In this document: one piece after another, positions 8,057 to 17,437 of the stretch
Numbering within the stretch: the first letter of the stretch is position 1
How the letters are laid out: the number at the start of each line of letters is the position of its first letter
DNA from: Streptomyces spongiicola
GTDB taxonomy: Bacteria > Actinomycetota > Actinomycetes > Streptomycetales > Streptomycetaceae
DNA length: 64,000 bases
Direction of reading: 5' to 3'
NCBI RefSeq assembly: GCF_003122365.1
Contig: NZ_CP029254.1
Span: 3,367,001-3,431,000, forward strand
Made by a program: the position numbers and the translations under genes
The notes under the pieces: model-generated
Databases searched by the model: none
What the model was told of the DNA's origin: nothing
Seen by the model: the letters and a program-made list of their open reading frames with translations, nothing else

Positions 8057-9544
8057 TCAGTCGCGCTTGCAGATCCGGTCGAGGAGATTGGCCGTGGCAC
8101 GCTGGATCCGCCCGTCCACATGGCCCGGACGGTCGAGCGCCGGGGACCAGGCGAACGTGCCGGACGCGAAGACGAGTGCGCCGGAGGGCGCCCGGTAGAG
8201 CGAGGTCTCCTGGTGGCGGGTACCGCCTTCACCGTCGGTGTACGGGGAGTGGGCCAGCAGGATCCGGCCCTCGTGCCCGGGGAGCGGGGTGCGGGGGAAG
8301 TAGCGGTCGGCCTCACCCGCCACCAGCCCGGGGATCTCGTCTCCGTCCCCGGCGCCGGTCGCCTCCCACAGCCAGTGGTCCGCGTTGCGCACCACCATCG
8401 GGTGGGGCTCGGGAACCCGGCCCGCGTACTGGATGCCGAGGAGTTGCTGCTCGGCGCGGTCGGCCTCGCGCCAGAGGGCCGATCGGCCGGGGCCGCGGCG
8501 CTTGCGGCAGGTCAGCAGCCGGTCGGCGACTCCGGACGGAGACGGGCCCAGTTCCACCTGCCAGTACATGGTGTTGGCGGAGAGGAACACCAGGGATGTG
8601 CCGTGCTCGCGGGCCAGCTCCGCGGTACGGCGCATCGGCACCGACCAGTACTCGTCGTGGCCGGGGAACACCAGACCGCGGTACCGGGTCGGGTCGACCC
8701 GACCCGCGTGCAGGTCACAGGCGTCGGCGTACCCCAGGTCGTAGCCGTACCGCTCGGCCCAGCGGATGAAGTCGTATGCGTGCCCCACGTGCAGCGGGAG
8801 GCCGGCCCCGGCGTACGGGCGGTCGCAGGAGACCGTGATCGCGGCGTCGTCCTCACCGAGCAGCCGGCCCTTCTCGTCCCAGGCGTGGTAGAGGCTGGCG
8901 CCGGTCCGCCCGTCCTCGGGGTAGAGGTTGTACGCCTGCCATGTGATGTCGGGCAGGAGCAGCAGCAGGTCGGCCGGGCGGCCGTCGCGGACCGTGAAAG
9001 GGATGTGCGAGCGGTAGCCGTCCTCGGTGGTGAGGACGGCGACATGGGCTCCGACGGACCAGTAGGACGGCACCTGCAACCGCCAGGAGAGCCACCAGTG
9101 GTGGCAGGAGACCGTGCGGTCGGCGGCGAGGGGCGGCGGTTGGACGATGCCGGCGAGACGGGGACTGGTGATGATCTTGGCAGCGCCGTCGCCGCCGTAG
9201 TGGCCGATGCGGTACACGTCGACCGAGAACCGCTGCGGCGGGTCGACCGTGATGTGGAAGTCGATGGCCTCGCCCGGTGCGACCGCGCCCCCGGAGGCGA
9301 AGCCCTTGATCTGGCGGTGCACGTCGTCGGCGGTGCGCAGGCCTCGGGAGCGCCCGCTCCGGCCCGCCGCCGCGTCCGGGTCCGCGTACCAGGGCACGAC
9401 CTGGCCGGTGTCGCCGAAGTAGTGCTCGCTGCCCCGCAGCCAGGGGAGCGGACCCTGACCGAACGGGTCCGTGACGGCGTGGGCGAGGGCGCCCGATTCC
9501 CAGCGCCGGATCGGCTCCCTGCGACGGATCTCCTCCGCCTCCAT
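8057..9544 (-). CDS. N,N-dimethylformamidase large-subunit-like protein
   Basis: A 495-residue protein resembling the C-terminal part of the N,N-dimethylformamidase beta subunit. Seen in order are an N-terminal beta domain with DFHITVDPPQRFSVDVYRIG and HYGGDGAAKI, then LLLLPDITWQAYNLYPEDG, the glutamine-amidotransferase-like core VFPGHDEYWSVPMRRTAELA, and LVFLSANTMYWQVEL. The family's known members hydrolyse N-substituted formamides. Streptomyces homologues have not, as far as I know, been assigned a substrate. No signal peptide or TAT motif is visible. It is a single gene between minisatellite-rich spacers. Confidence 0.8.
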   Translation of the reverse strand: MEAEEIRRREPIRRWESGALAHAVTDPFGQGPLPWLRGSEHYFGDTGQVVPWYADPDAAAGRSGRSRGLRTADDVHRQIKGFASGGAVAPGEAIDFHITVDPPQRFSVDVYRIGHYGGDGAAKIITSPRLAGIVQPPPLAADRTVSCHHWWLSWRLQVPSYWSVGAHVAVLTTEDGYRSHIPFTVRDGRPADLLLLLPDITWQAYNLYPEDGRTGASLYHAWDEKGRLLGEDDAAITVSCDRPYAGAGLPLHVGHAYDFIRWAERYGYDLGYADACDLHAGRVDPTRYRGLVFPGHDEYWSVPMRRTAELAREHGTSLVFLSANTMYWQVELGPSPSGVADRLLTCRKRRGPGRSALWREADRAEQQLLGIQYAGRVPEPHPMVVRNADHWLWEATGAGDGDEIPGLVAGEADRYFPRTPLPGHEGRILLAHSPYTDGEGGTRHQETSLYRAPSGALVFASGTFAWSPALDRPGHVDGRIQRATANLLDRICKRD

Positions 9545-9689
9545 CGTGCGCCCCTCCCTCGTCCCCCGAGTGCCCGTCCTGCCACGCTGGCAGCCGTCGC
9601 CGGTCCCAGCACATCACATAACGCACGCGGGCCGTCACCGTTCGTCGTGAATCGATGCGAGCGGAACGCAATGCTCCGCCCTGAGATGG

Positions 9690-9850
9690 CGAGAAGCGAC
9701 CGGGCCCCGTCTCACGCCGACCGCACGGACTGCCCCTCACACACCGGCCGGACGGGCTGCCATACAGACCGGCCGGACGGGCTTCTCGGTTCCACACCGG
9801 CCGGACGGGCTGCCCCGTCTCACACCAGCCGAACGGGCTTCTCGGGCCGG
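9690..9850. repeat. Imperfect repeats of a CCGGCCGGACGGGCT motif
   Basis: Four imperfect copies lie around 9746, 9770, 9795 and 9826. The last one lies in the 3' codons of the neighbouring membrane-protein gene. No gene is seen in the rest of the 9545-9819 spacer. Confidence 0.6.
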
Positions 9851-11592
9851 ACGCCGGCCTTCGCGAGCCAGGCCCGCAGCGGTTCCGGGTCTCCGTCCTC
9901 GACCAGACTGAGCACCCTGGTGCCCAGGTCCGCGCGGCGCTCTCCGTTGATGAGCAGGGCGGGACCGTCCAGCCAGTCCATGCCGGGGGCGGCGCCCGCA
10001 GTGTCCACGGCCGCGCAGCACACCATGGCGGTCACATGGTCGGCCAGCAGCTCCCGCGCGGTGCGCGGCGGCTGGAGCGGGACGAGGGGCAGTGGGTCGG
10101 TGCCCCAGAGGTCCGCGTCGTCACCCGCGCGGTCCGCGGCCCGGTACGGCGCCGCCGAGCGCTCGCGCGCGGCCTCCTCACGGGCCACGTCGGCGCTGAT
10201 CCCGGCGGCGAGGTCGGCACCGGGCCCGTCGGTTCCGGGAGCCTCGGGCACGGGCGGGACCTTCGCGGGATCGTTCGCGGGATCGTTCGCGGGATCGTTC
10301 GCGGGATCGTTCGCGGGCGGCGGCGCCGCCCGCGAACCACCGGCGAGGTGCTCCACGACACGGGCCAGGGTGGGGCCGGCGGGAACGCCCGCGGACGGCC
10401 GGACCCCCATCGCGTCCAGGACCCGGTGCAGCCGGGCGGCCTCGGTGCGCCACTTCCGGTCGACGACCTCCTCGGGGTAGTGCTGCCAGTCGACCGGCGA
10501 CCAGTCAGGCCCGATCGCGGCCGGCCCGCCATGGAAAAGCCTGGCCGCCAGCAGCGAAGCCGCCTCGTCCACGGCCCCCGGCTCCTCCAGCAGATCGCAG
10601 GCGGGACGCTCCCCGAGCCGGGAGGCGAAGCCCTCCGCCAGCCGGTCGCGGCGGGACAGCTCGGTGAGGGCCGAGACCACTCCCGCGTCGAGCCGGTTCG
10701 GCCACCGCCCCATCTGCCAGGCGGGCAGCGCCACCCGGGTCAGCAGGCGGTCCCACCCCGCGTAGGCGAGGCCGACCTGCTCCTGGGCCACGATCCGCAG
10801 CCCGTAGTCCACGGCCTGCGCGCGTTCGGAGGCGGCAGCGGCGACGCCGCGCTCCATCTCCGCCGCATGGCCGCGGCAGCTGCGCAGCAGAACCCGGGCG
10901 ACGCCGCCGACGGCCCCGTACGCCAGCCTTCGCACCGGGTCGGGCCCGGGACGGGCCGCCAGGCCGACGGCGGCGTCCAGTCCGCGCACGAAGCGGCGGG
11001 CCGCTGCTATGTCGGGATGCGCCGAGGGGCCCGTGCCGGCGACGACCGGAGCGAGCACGGCACGCAGCTCCGCGACCCGCATCCACCACAGGAACGGGGA
11101 GCCGATGACCAGGACGGGGGCGCCGTCCCGGATGGTGGTGCGGGGGCTGCGGCGGGGGCCGTGCGCACGGTGGGTGCGGTCCTCCAGCCAGCTGTCGCAG
11201 TCGGGGGTGAGGGCTATGGCCGAGGGCGCCGGTACATCCATGCGTTCGGCGAGGTCCTCCACCAGCCGGTACAGGTCGGGGGCCGCGGTCGGCGTCAGCG
11301 GAACCGTCGGGCTGACGGCGGGCCTTGCGCGGGCTATGACGGCGGCGACCGCGGCACCGGCGAGCAGCACGCCCACGGCGACCGCGGTCACCGCCCAGCG
11401 TGCGACGTCCCAGAGGCCACCGCCGATGCGGCCGCCGGCCTCGCCGACGAGCAGCACGACGGCGACGGCGGCGGGCAGCAGCACCAGGGCCAGTGCCCTG
11501 CTGCGCACCCGCAGCACGGCGAGGGCACGGGAACGCGCGGCCAGCGCGCCCGCCTCCTCACCGACAACGGTTCCGGACACGGCCGGACTCAC
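9820..11592 (-). CDS. Membrane protein related to M48 peptidases but without the zinc motif
   Basis: A protein of about 590 residues. Two hydrophobic segments follow a short N-terminus (ALALVLLPAAVAVVLLVGEA and AVTAVAVGVLLAGAAVAAVI). Then comes the segment LYRLVEDLAERMDVPAPSAI and PVLVIGSPFLWWMRVAELRA, which resembles HtpX/M48 proteins just before their HExxH helix. Here that position reads LAPVVAGTGPSAHPDI, so the zinc motif is absent. A four-fold NDPA repeat sits near residue 415, encoded by 12-bp units. The C-terminal third has no recognised domain. The GTG at 11592 is chosen for AGAGGGG just upstream; other starts are possible. Catalytic function is unlikely and the role is unknown. Confidence 0.65.
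   Translation of the reverse strand: MSPAVSGTVVGEEAGALAARSRALAVLRVRSRALALVLLPAAVAVVLLVGEAGGRIGGGLWDVARWAVTAVAVGVLLAGAAVAAVIARARPAVSPTVPLTPTAAPDLYRLVEDLAERMDVPAPSAIALTPDCDSWLEDRTHRAHGPRRSPRTTIRDGAPVLVIGSPFLWWMRVAELRAVLAPVVAGTGPSAHPDIAAARRFVRGLDAAVGLAARPGPDPVRRLAYGAVGGVARVLLRSCRGHAAEMERGVAAAASERAQAVDYGLRIVAQEQVGLAYAGWDRLLTRVALPAWQMGRWPNRLDAGVVSALTELSRRDRLAEGFASRLGERPACDLLEEPGAVDEAASLLAARLFHGGPAAIGPDWSPVDWQHYPEEVVDRKWRTEAARLHRVLDAMGVRPSAGVPAGPTLARVVEHLAGGSRAAPPPANDPANDPANDPANDPAKVPPVPEAPGTDGPGADLAAGISADVAREEAARERSAAPYRAADRAGDDADLWGTDPLPLVPLQPPRTARELLADHVTAMVCCAAVDTAGAAPGMDWLDGPALLINGERRADLGTRVLSLVEDGDPEPLRAWLAKAGVRPEKPVRLV
10262..10317. repeat. 12-bp coding repeat (NDPA)
   Basis: Four to five tandem copies of TTCGCGGGATCG lie inside the membrane-protein gene. 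They keep the frame and encode a repeated Asn-Asp-Pro-Ala linker. Confidence 0.9.
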
Positions 11593-12555
11593 CCCCTCTG
11601 CCCTGCGGCGGTGTTGCTCACTCCCCCACTGTGGCACCCGCCGCAGACATCGCAATGCCGGTGGGCCAAGTGCCGGAACGCCTGCGCCGCACCCTAGTTG
11701 GGGCTTTCGCGGCCGTCATCCGGATGGGGCAGCGGTCACTCGATGGAATGCCTTTGGGTAAAGCTGCTGACATGGCGGACCGGTGGCCTGCCGAACCCTC
11801 GGACCTCCCCTGACGAGCGGGCCGGGACCGGGCCGAGGCCCGGGCACCGCCCCCCTGGGGGACGGCCGCGCGGCGGTCGGACGAACGGGCCGCGAGGGGG
11901 TGGGTACGCCGGACGGGTCGCTCCCAACGCCAGGACGCCTCCCCGGGCCCGGGGAGGTGCCGGGGCGGCCGGAACCGGAACCGGATGCGGGGAGCAGGGC
12001 GACGGGACGGGGCGGACGGGCCGACACTGGACCGGGCGGGCGGAGACGTACACCGGGGGCGGAGCGGCACGGAGGGCTCGACCGGAGCCGGGCGGCGGGA
12101 CGGCCGGAACCGGGCGGCGCAAACGGGGCACCGGAAGCCCGGGGCCGGAAGCCGGGCGCCGGAAACAGGGCGCCGGAAACAGGGCGGGAGAAACCAGACG
12201 GAACCAGACGCCGGGAGCGAACGCCGGAGGCCGGGAACGGACGCCGGTACGGGCAAGCCGGTACGGAACAGCCGGTACGGGGAGGCGGCGCCGGACGCCG
12301 GAAACGGACGGCTCCGGGACGCGGAGCGAGTCCGGACGCGGTCCGTACGGGCTTGGAGCAGGTCCGGGAGGGTCCCGGGAGTTTCCCGGGAGTGTTCGGG
12401 GAGTGTTCGGGGAGTGTTCGGGGAGTGTTCGGGGACATGCCCGAGCAGGTTCCGGGACATGCCCGGGAGGTTTCCGGGGCCGTCGGCGGGGAGCGGCGTG
12501 ACCCCGCACACCGGGCCCGGGCCCCATGGCCCGGGCGGGGGTCGCGCGGAGCCCG
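11593..12555. repeat. 963-bp spacer with short tandem repeats
   Basis: I found no convincing gene. Repeats include CCGGAAGCCGG/CCGGAAACAGGG units around 12135-12190 and four 11-bp units GGGGAGTGTTC at about 12388-12435. A 52-codon reading frame at 11655-11813 was considered and not accepted. The start region of the membrane-protein gene lies at the left edge. Confidence 0.6.
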
Positions 12556-13809
12556 TCAGGAGTGGGACGCGGCGCCGGCCGCGATGTCCGTGCGGTGGTG
12601 CGAGCCGTCCAGCCGAATGCGGCCCACCGCCGCATAGGCGCGTTCGCGGGCCTCGGTCAGGTCCTCACCGGTCGCGGTCACCGACAGCACCCGGCCGCCC
12701 GCGCTGAGGACCGCGTCGCCTTCCCTCCTCGTTCCGGCGTGCAGGACGTACGCCTGCGGCGCGTCCTGCGCGGCGACCTCGTCGAGCCCGCCGATCGGGT
12801 CGCCGGTACGAGGGGTGGCCGGGTAGTGGCGGGAGGCGATGACCACGGTCACGGCGGCTTCGCCGCGCCAGTTCAGCGGGGGCTCGTCGGCGAGGGCGCC
12901 CTTCGCCGCGTTCAGCAGGACGCTCGCGAGCGGTGTCCTGAGCCTGGCGAGCACCACCTGCGTCTCGGGGTCACCGAAGCGGGCGTTGAACTCGATCACG
13001 CGTACACCGCGGCCGGTGATCGCGAGTCCCGCGTACAGCAGGCCCGTGAACGGCGTGCCACGGTGGCGGAGCTCGTCGACGGTGGGCTGGAGCACCGTCT
13101 CCATGACCTCGTCGACCAGCTTCGGGTCGGCCCACGGAAGCGGCGAGTACGCCCCCATGCCCCCGGTGTTCGGTCCCTCGTCACCGTCCAGCGCGCGCTT
13201 GAAGTCCTGTGCCGGCTGGAGCGGCAGCACCGTCTCGCCGTCGGTGATGGCGAAGAGCGAGACCTCGGGGCCGTCCAGGTACTCCTCGATGACCACACGA
13301 CCGCAGGCCAGCGCGTGTTCGCGGGCCTGCTCCAGATCGGCGGTCACGACGACGCCCTTGCCCGCGGCGAGCCCGTCGTCCTTCACCACGTACGGTGCGC
13401 CGAACGCGTCCAGGGCCTCGTCGACCTCCTCCGGAGTGGTGCAGACGTAACTGCGCGCGGTGGGAACGTTCGCCGCGGCCATCACCTCCTTGGCGAAGGC
13501 CTTGGAGCCCTCGAGCCGGGCCGCCTCACGTGAGGGGCCGAAGCAGGGGATGCCGGCGGCCCTTACGGCGTCGGCGACACCGGCGACGAGCGGCGCCTCG
13601 GGGCCGACGACGACCAGGTCTGCCTCCAGCCGGCCGGCGAGCGCGGCGACGGCGTCGCCGTCGACGGCGTCCACCGGGTGCAGCTCGGCGACGTCCGCGA
13701 TGCCGGCGTTGCCGGGGGCGCAGTGCAGCGCGGAGACGTCGGGGTCGAGGGAGAGAGAGCGGCACAGGGCGTGTTCGCGGGCGCCGCCGCCGATGACGAG
13801 GACCTTCAC
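12556..13809 (-). CDS. purD: Phosphoribosylamine-glycine ligase (GAR synthetase)
   Basis: A 417-residue PurD of the ATP-grasp family, which makes glycinamide ribonucleotide. Seen are [15 protein letters not shown] at the N-terminus, the PAPLVAG-type [32 protein letters not shown] for ATP binding, [15 protein letters not shown], and the metal site [16 protein letters not shown]. The GTG start at 13809 begins exactly at the family N-terminus. Length is normal. Confidence 0.97.
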   Translation of the reverse strand: MKVLVIGGGAREHALCRSLSLDPDVSALHCAPGNAGIADVAELHPVDAVDGDAVAALAGRLEADLVVVGPEAPLVAGVADAVRAAGIPCFGPSREAARLEGSKAFAKEVMAAANVPTARSYVCTTPEEVDEALDAFGAPYVVKDDGLAAGKGVVVTADLEQAREHALACGRVVIEEYLDGPEVSLFAITDGETVLPLQPAQDFKRALDGDEGPNTGGMGAYSPLPWADPKLVDEVMETVLQPTVDELRHRGTPFTGLLYAGLAITGRGVRVIEFNARFGDPETQVVLARLRTPLASVLLNAAKGALADEPPLNWRGEAAVTVVIASRHYPATPRTGDPIGGLDEVAAQDAPQAYVLHAGTRREGDAVLSAGGRVLSVTATGEDLTEARERAYAAVGRIRLDGSHHRTDIAAGAASHS

Positions 13810-13870
13810 GGCAGCCAGGGTAGCCCGCTCACCGGAGGTGGCCTTGTGCGGGCCGCCGAGGCAGCCATGC

Positions 13871-14593
13871 CTACTCGTTCGTGTATTCCTCCACAACGGT
13901 CGCGCCGAGTTCCCTCACGATCAGGTCGTGTCCGGACAGCGCCGAGTCGACCAGATCCGGATCGTCCTCCTCCGGGATGTCGTCCTCGAGCGCGACGGGA
14001 GGCGGCGAAGGCGGCGACTGCCGGGCCCCGGGCCCGGCGGGGTCCGCGGTGGAGGGACCCCGCCGGGAGGCCGAACTCCCCTCCCCTCCCGCCGGGTGCG
14101 AGGAGGGTGCCGCCGGGTGCGGGGACGGCCGCTGAGCCGGCGGAGGCTGGGGTGCGGATGCTGACGGGGCGGGAGGGGAAGGGGCGGCCCGACCGCCGTA
14201 TCCCCCCTGGCTGCCGCCGTAGCCGCCGGACGACCCGCCCGGAGCGGGCTGGGGCTGACCGGCCCCACCCGACGGGTCGATGATCGCCTCGATCTTCCAC
14301 TGCACGTTGAAGTGCTCGGCGAGCGCCTGTCGCAGCACGTCCTCGCTGCCGCTGCTCGCGAAGTTGTCCCGCGCCCCGGCGTTGATGAAGCCCAGTTGGA
14401 GGGTCGCGCCGTCGAAGCCCGCCACCTGGGCGTTCTGGCTGAGCAGGATCCAGGTGAAGCGACGGCGGTTCTTGACCGCGTCCAGGATCTGCGGCCACAT
14501 GTTGCGCACCTGGGCGGCTCCCTGCGCCGCGGCGGGGGCGACGGCCTGGGGCTGGGCGGCGGGAGCCGGGTCCGCGGGCGCGGGGGCCGGCAC
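13871..14593 (-). pseudogene. dnaX: Detached C-terminal (tau-specific) part of dnaX
   Basis: This frame encodes the conserved end of the Streptomyces DNA polymerase III tau subunit, with VRNMWPQILDAVKNRRRFTW, LQLGFINAGARDNFASSGSE and FNVQWKIEAIIDPSGGA, followed by a Pro/Gly-rich tail and an acidic end. In E. coli tau the matching domain binds the polymerase alpha subunit. It is cut off from the N-terminal part by an inverted hsdR fragment and lies in another frame. A GTG at 14593 sits on the junction without a clear ribosome-binding site, so separate translation is possible but unproven. Confidence 0.8.
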
Positions 14594-14867
14594 CGGTCAG
14601 GGCGTCGAGCATGCCAAGGAGCAGTACCGGACCGACCGCGACCCCACCGAGCCGATCTTCACCCGCCGGGTCGTCGCGAACTTCGCCGTCGATCCCGACC
14701 TGGTCTTCGTCGCGACCACCCTCAAGGGCAGGAACACGCGCTTTCTGCCCTTCAACACCGGCTCCGAGGGCCCCGGCCGCCCCGGCGGCGCCGGAAACCC
14801 CGCTCCCACCGCCTTCGGCCGGTACGCGACCTCCTACCTCTGGGAGCAGGTCTGGGAGCGGGAGAAC
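14592..14867 (+). pseudogene. Fragment of a type I restriction enzyme R subunit (hsdR) inside dnaX
   Basis: On the plus strand, antisense to dnaX, about 92 codons read as an internal piece of HsdR: TGQGVEHAKEQYRTDRDP, FTRRVVANFAVDPDLVF, TTLKGRNTRFLPFNTG and RYATSYLWEQVWERE. These match the conserved stretch in the N-terminal nuclease half of type I R subunits (TGQ..EH...QY..DRDP, HFAVD, T.L.G..T.FLPFN.G, YLW..VW). The frame is open but has neither start nor stop of its own. Similarity ends abruptly on both sides, where dnaX linker sequence resumes. No transposon ends or target duplication are visible. Confidence 0.87.
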
Positions 14868-16416
14868 GGCCGGGCGCGGCAGCCGAGGGCCAGGCTCCCG
14901 GCCGGGCGGCGGGGGCACCCGAGCCGGGGGCCGCCGCTCCCGGCCATGCGCCGGGCCGAGGGGCGGTGGCCTCCTGCGCGGGGGCCGGAGACGGAGATCG
15001 CGGGGTCTCGGCCGGGGCGGGCCCCGCCTCGGCGGTCTGCCGGGAAGCCTGCGCGGACTGCGGCGGCGCGGACTGCGGCGGGACGGGCTGGCCCGGCTCC
15101 GGTCGGACGGGCTGAGGCTCGGCGCCGGGCGCTTCCCCACCCCGCACTGCCGCACGCGCGGCGGCGGGCCCGCCGCCCGGAACCATCGGCGCATGAGCCT
15201 CCGGCCCGGGCACATAGCCCATCGCCGGCCCGGAACCCTGCGCCGTGAACGCCGCGGCCGCACCGCGCTCCAGCCGATCGAGCCGGGCCTGCAGGGACCG
15301 CTCGTCGTCGAAGGCCGCGGGCAGCAGCACCCGGGCGCAGATCAGCTCCAGTTGCAGCCGGGGCGAGGTGGCGCCCCGCATCTCCGTCAGACCGGTGTTG
15401 ACGAGGTCCGCGGCGCGGCTGAGTTCGGCGGCGCCGAATGCCTGGGCCTGGGCCTGCATCCGCTCCACCACGTCGGCGGGCCCGTCGATGAGCCCCTTCC
15501 CTGCCGCGTCCGGCACCGCGGCGAGGATCACCAGGTCACGCAGCCGCTCCAGCAGGTCCGCGACGAAACGACGAGGGTCGTTGCCGCCCTCGACGACCCG
15601 GTCCACGACCTCGAACGCCGCGGCGCCGTCGCCCGAGGCGAAGGCGTCCACGACCGAGTCCAGCAGCGATCCGTCGGTGTACCCGAGCAGGGCCGTCGCC
15701 ATGGCGTACGTCACACCGTCGTCCGCCGCACCGGCCAGCAGCTGGTCCATGACCGACATGGAGTCACGCACCGAACCCGCGCCGGCCCGCACGACCAGCG
15801 GAAGGACCCCGTCCTCGACCGGGATCCGCTCCTTGCCGCACACCTCGCCCAGATACTCCCGGAGAGTGCCCGGGGGCACGAGGCGGAACGGATAGTGGTG
15901 CGTACGCGACCGGATCGTCCCGATGACCTTCTCGGGTTCGGTCGTCGCGAAGATGAACTTGAGGTGCTCCGGCGGCTCCTCGACCACCTTCAGCAGGGCG
16001 TTGAAGCCCGCCGAGGTGACCATGTGCGCCTCGTCGATGATGTAGATCTTGTACCGGCTCGACGCGGGACCGAAGAACGCCTTCTCCCGCAGCTCACGGG
16101 CGTCGTCCACACCACCGTGCGACGCGGCGTCGATCTCGATGACGTCGATCGAACCCGGCCCGTTGCGCGCCAGGTCCCGACAGGACAGGCACTCGCCGCA
16201 GGGGGTGGGAGTGGGGCCCTGCTCACAGTTGAGGCAGCGAGCGAGGATGCGGGCGCTGGTCGTCTTCCCGCATCCGCGGGGCCCGCTGAACAGATACGCG
16301 TGATTGACCCGGTTGTTCCGCAGCGCCTGCTGCAGCGGGTCGGTGACATGCTCCTGCCCGATGACCTCGGCGAAGGACTCGGGACGGTAGCGGCGGTACA
16401 GCGCGAGGGACGACAC
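14752..16416 (-). CDS. dnaX: DNA polymerase III gamma/tau subunit, truncated by an internal insertion
   Basis: About 554 residues. The clamp-loader ATPase is complete: MSSLALYRRYRPESFAEVIG, Walker A FSGPRGCGKTTSARILARCL, the zinc-binding cysteines CLNCEQ...CGECLSC, Walker B IYIIDEAHMV and the RSRTHHYPFRL region. After a Pro/Ala-rich linker (GAWP repeats) the frame runs into antisense hsdR sequence and stops at 14752 with about 40 foreign residues. The result is a gamma-like protein without the tau-specific alpha-binding domain. The GTG at 16416 fits the family N-terminus. TAACCT (minus strand, 16429-16424) lies seven bases upstream, so the mRNA may be leaderless. Confidence 0.9.
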   Translation of the reverse strand: MSSLALYRRYRPESFAEVIGQEHVTDPLQQALRNNRVNHAYLFSGPRGCGKTTSARILARCLNCEQGPTPTPCGECLSCRDLARNGPGSIDVIEIDAASHGGVDDARELREKAFFGPASSRYKIYIIDEAHMVTSAGFNALLKVVEEPPEHLKFIFATTEPEKVIGTIRSRTHHYPFRLVPPGTLREYLGEVCGKERIPVEDGVLPLVVRAGAGSVRDSMSVMDQLLAGAADDGVTYAMATALLGYTDGSLLDSVVDAFASGDGAAAFEVVDRVVEGGNDPRRFVADLLERLRDLVILAAVPDAAGKGLIDGPADVVERMQAQAQAFGAAELSRAADLVNTGLTEMRGATSPRLQLELICARVLLPAAFDDERSLQARLDRLERGAAAAFTAQGSGPAMGYVPGPEAHAPMVPGGGPAAARAAVRGGEAPGAEPQPVRPEPGQPVPPQSAPPQSAQASRQTAEAGPAPAETPRSPSPAPAQEATAPRPGAWPGAAAPGSGAPAARPGAWPSAAAPGRSPAPRPAPRGRRSRTGRRRWERGFRRRRGGRGPRSRC

Positions 16417-16423
16417 GCATACG

Positions 16424-16429
16424 AGGTTA
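16424..16429 (-). promoter_or_regulatory. Candidate -10 element of a leaderless dnaX transcript
   Basis: TAACCT on the minus strand is followed by seven bases and then the GTG start codon. No ribosome-binding site is present at the usual distance. This spacing is typical of leaderless Streptomyces mRNAs. Confidence 0.5.
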
Positions 16430-16665
16430 TCGGGGCCCGCCGACAACCACGGCGGCCACCGGGGAACCACCGGTCCGCTAGCGACGTGGCCACGGGCCCG
16501 GGAGCCGCAGACGCCGCCCCGGAACTCCCAGGGTCGTACTCCTCCCCGGGCCGGTCGCGGGGCCAGGCACCGGCCCGGGAGCTGCGTGCGGGCCGGCCCG
16601 GATTCGGCGTCCGGAACGTCCGGAAGTACGACGACGGCGCGGCGACCACCGCACCGGAACGCAAG

Positions 16666-16755
16666 CGCCCCCCACGCACCCGCCAGAGCCGACCTACCCT
16701 TGCTGCCTTCCGGCCCTGGGGGAGTTCAGTCAGATAGCGCCACGTGAGGGGCTGC
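16666..16755 (-). ncRNA. ffs: Signal recognition particle RNA (4.5S type)
   Basis: The minus strand carries the conserved SRP apical domain CAGGGCCGGAAGGCAGCAAG, with the GGAA tetraloop and the asymmetric internal loop bound by Ffh. The arms CACGTGGCGC and GGGTGCGTGGGG close a roughly 90-nt hairpin. Streptomyces SRP RNA is known to sit beside dnaX. The ends are estimated from the pairing. Confidence 0.9.
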
Positions 16756-16828
16756 GCACAGACTACCTGATGGTGAGGGCGGGGAACGAGTTCGCGACCA
16801 CTCCTCCGCGTCATGTAATGTTTCCGGC

Positions 16829-16913
16829 GGAGGATTCGCCTAGAGGCCTAGGGCGCACGCTTGGAAAGCGTGTTGGGGGCAACCCCTCACGAGTTCGAAT
16901 CTCGTATCCTCCG
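16829..16913 (+). tRNA. tRNA-Ser (anticodon GGA)
   Basis: A class II tRNA with a long variable arm (TTGGGGGCAACCCCTC), acceptor GGAGGAT/ATCCTCC, anticodon loop CTTGGAAAG with GGA, T-loop TTCGAAT, discriminator G and encoded CCA after it. The accessory island starts immediately downstream. Confidence 0.95.
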
Positions 16914-16933
16914 CCACGGCTGACCAGCCGAAA

Positions 16934-16968
16934 CGAAGGTCCCGACCGCACTGCGGCCGGGACCTTCG
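16934..16968 (+). terminator. Terminator after tRNA-Ser
   Basis: Stem CGAAGGTCCCG with its complement across a loop that can itself pair (ACCGCACTGCGGC). It starts 21 bases after the tRNA. Confidence 0.7.
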
Positions 16969-17285
16969 TCGTTCCGTGGTCTCAGTTTTGGTCTCAGTCG
17001 AGGGAACCTGCCGGATACCGGACCGCAAGGTCGGACAAGCGCTCGGGGCACCGAGCGGGCCTGCCGAAATCGTGGAGAACCCGAAGGGTCGTCGCCCAGC
17101 TCGTGGTGCCAGCACCGGGACCGGGTTTCGTAGTCCCGGTCAGGTGGAGCAGCAGGGTGCAGGTTGTGTCGCGCTGACCGCCCCGCGCCCACGGATAGCC
17201 ACCCGTGCTGGGACCTCGACCGAGGGCCGCTGATCCGGCCGATCTGACGGCGCCCTCTGACATGCTTGGGCCACACCACTGGTAG
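16969..17285. other. Spacer between tRNA-Ser and the first insertion sequence
   Basis: No complete gene is seen. Open frames here lack ribosome-binding sites and family motifs. I looked for a second copy of the tRNA-Ser 3' end that would mark an integrated element and did not find one. Confidence 0.5.
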
Positions 17286-17437
17286 TCACTAGCTGTTTCT
17301 CTACCGTCGGGCGTTCGATGACGTCCCGTACGGTGTCCTGGATAAGGTGACGGAGTGCGGGAGTGGGCATGGGAACGGGGCCCTGTTCATAGCGTGTCGG
17401 TTGTCTAAGCCAGCCACGCGAGGAACAAAGCCCCGTC

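Noticed and set aside
7649..10480. 943-codon plus-strand open frame
   Set aside because: Antisense of the dimethylformamidase-like gene and minisatellites; low-complexity translation.
11655..11813. 52-codon open frame starting MPVGQVPERLRRTLVGAF
   Set aside because: No ribosome-binding site and no family; it overlaps the upstream region of the divergent membrane-protein gene.
14592..14867. A functional restriction-modification system
   Set aside because: Only about 92 codons of an R subunit are present; no hsdM or hsdS is found.
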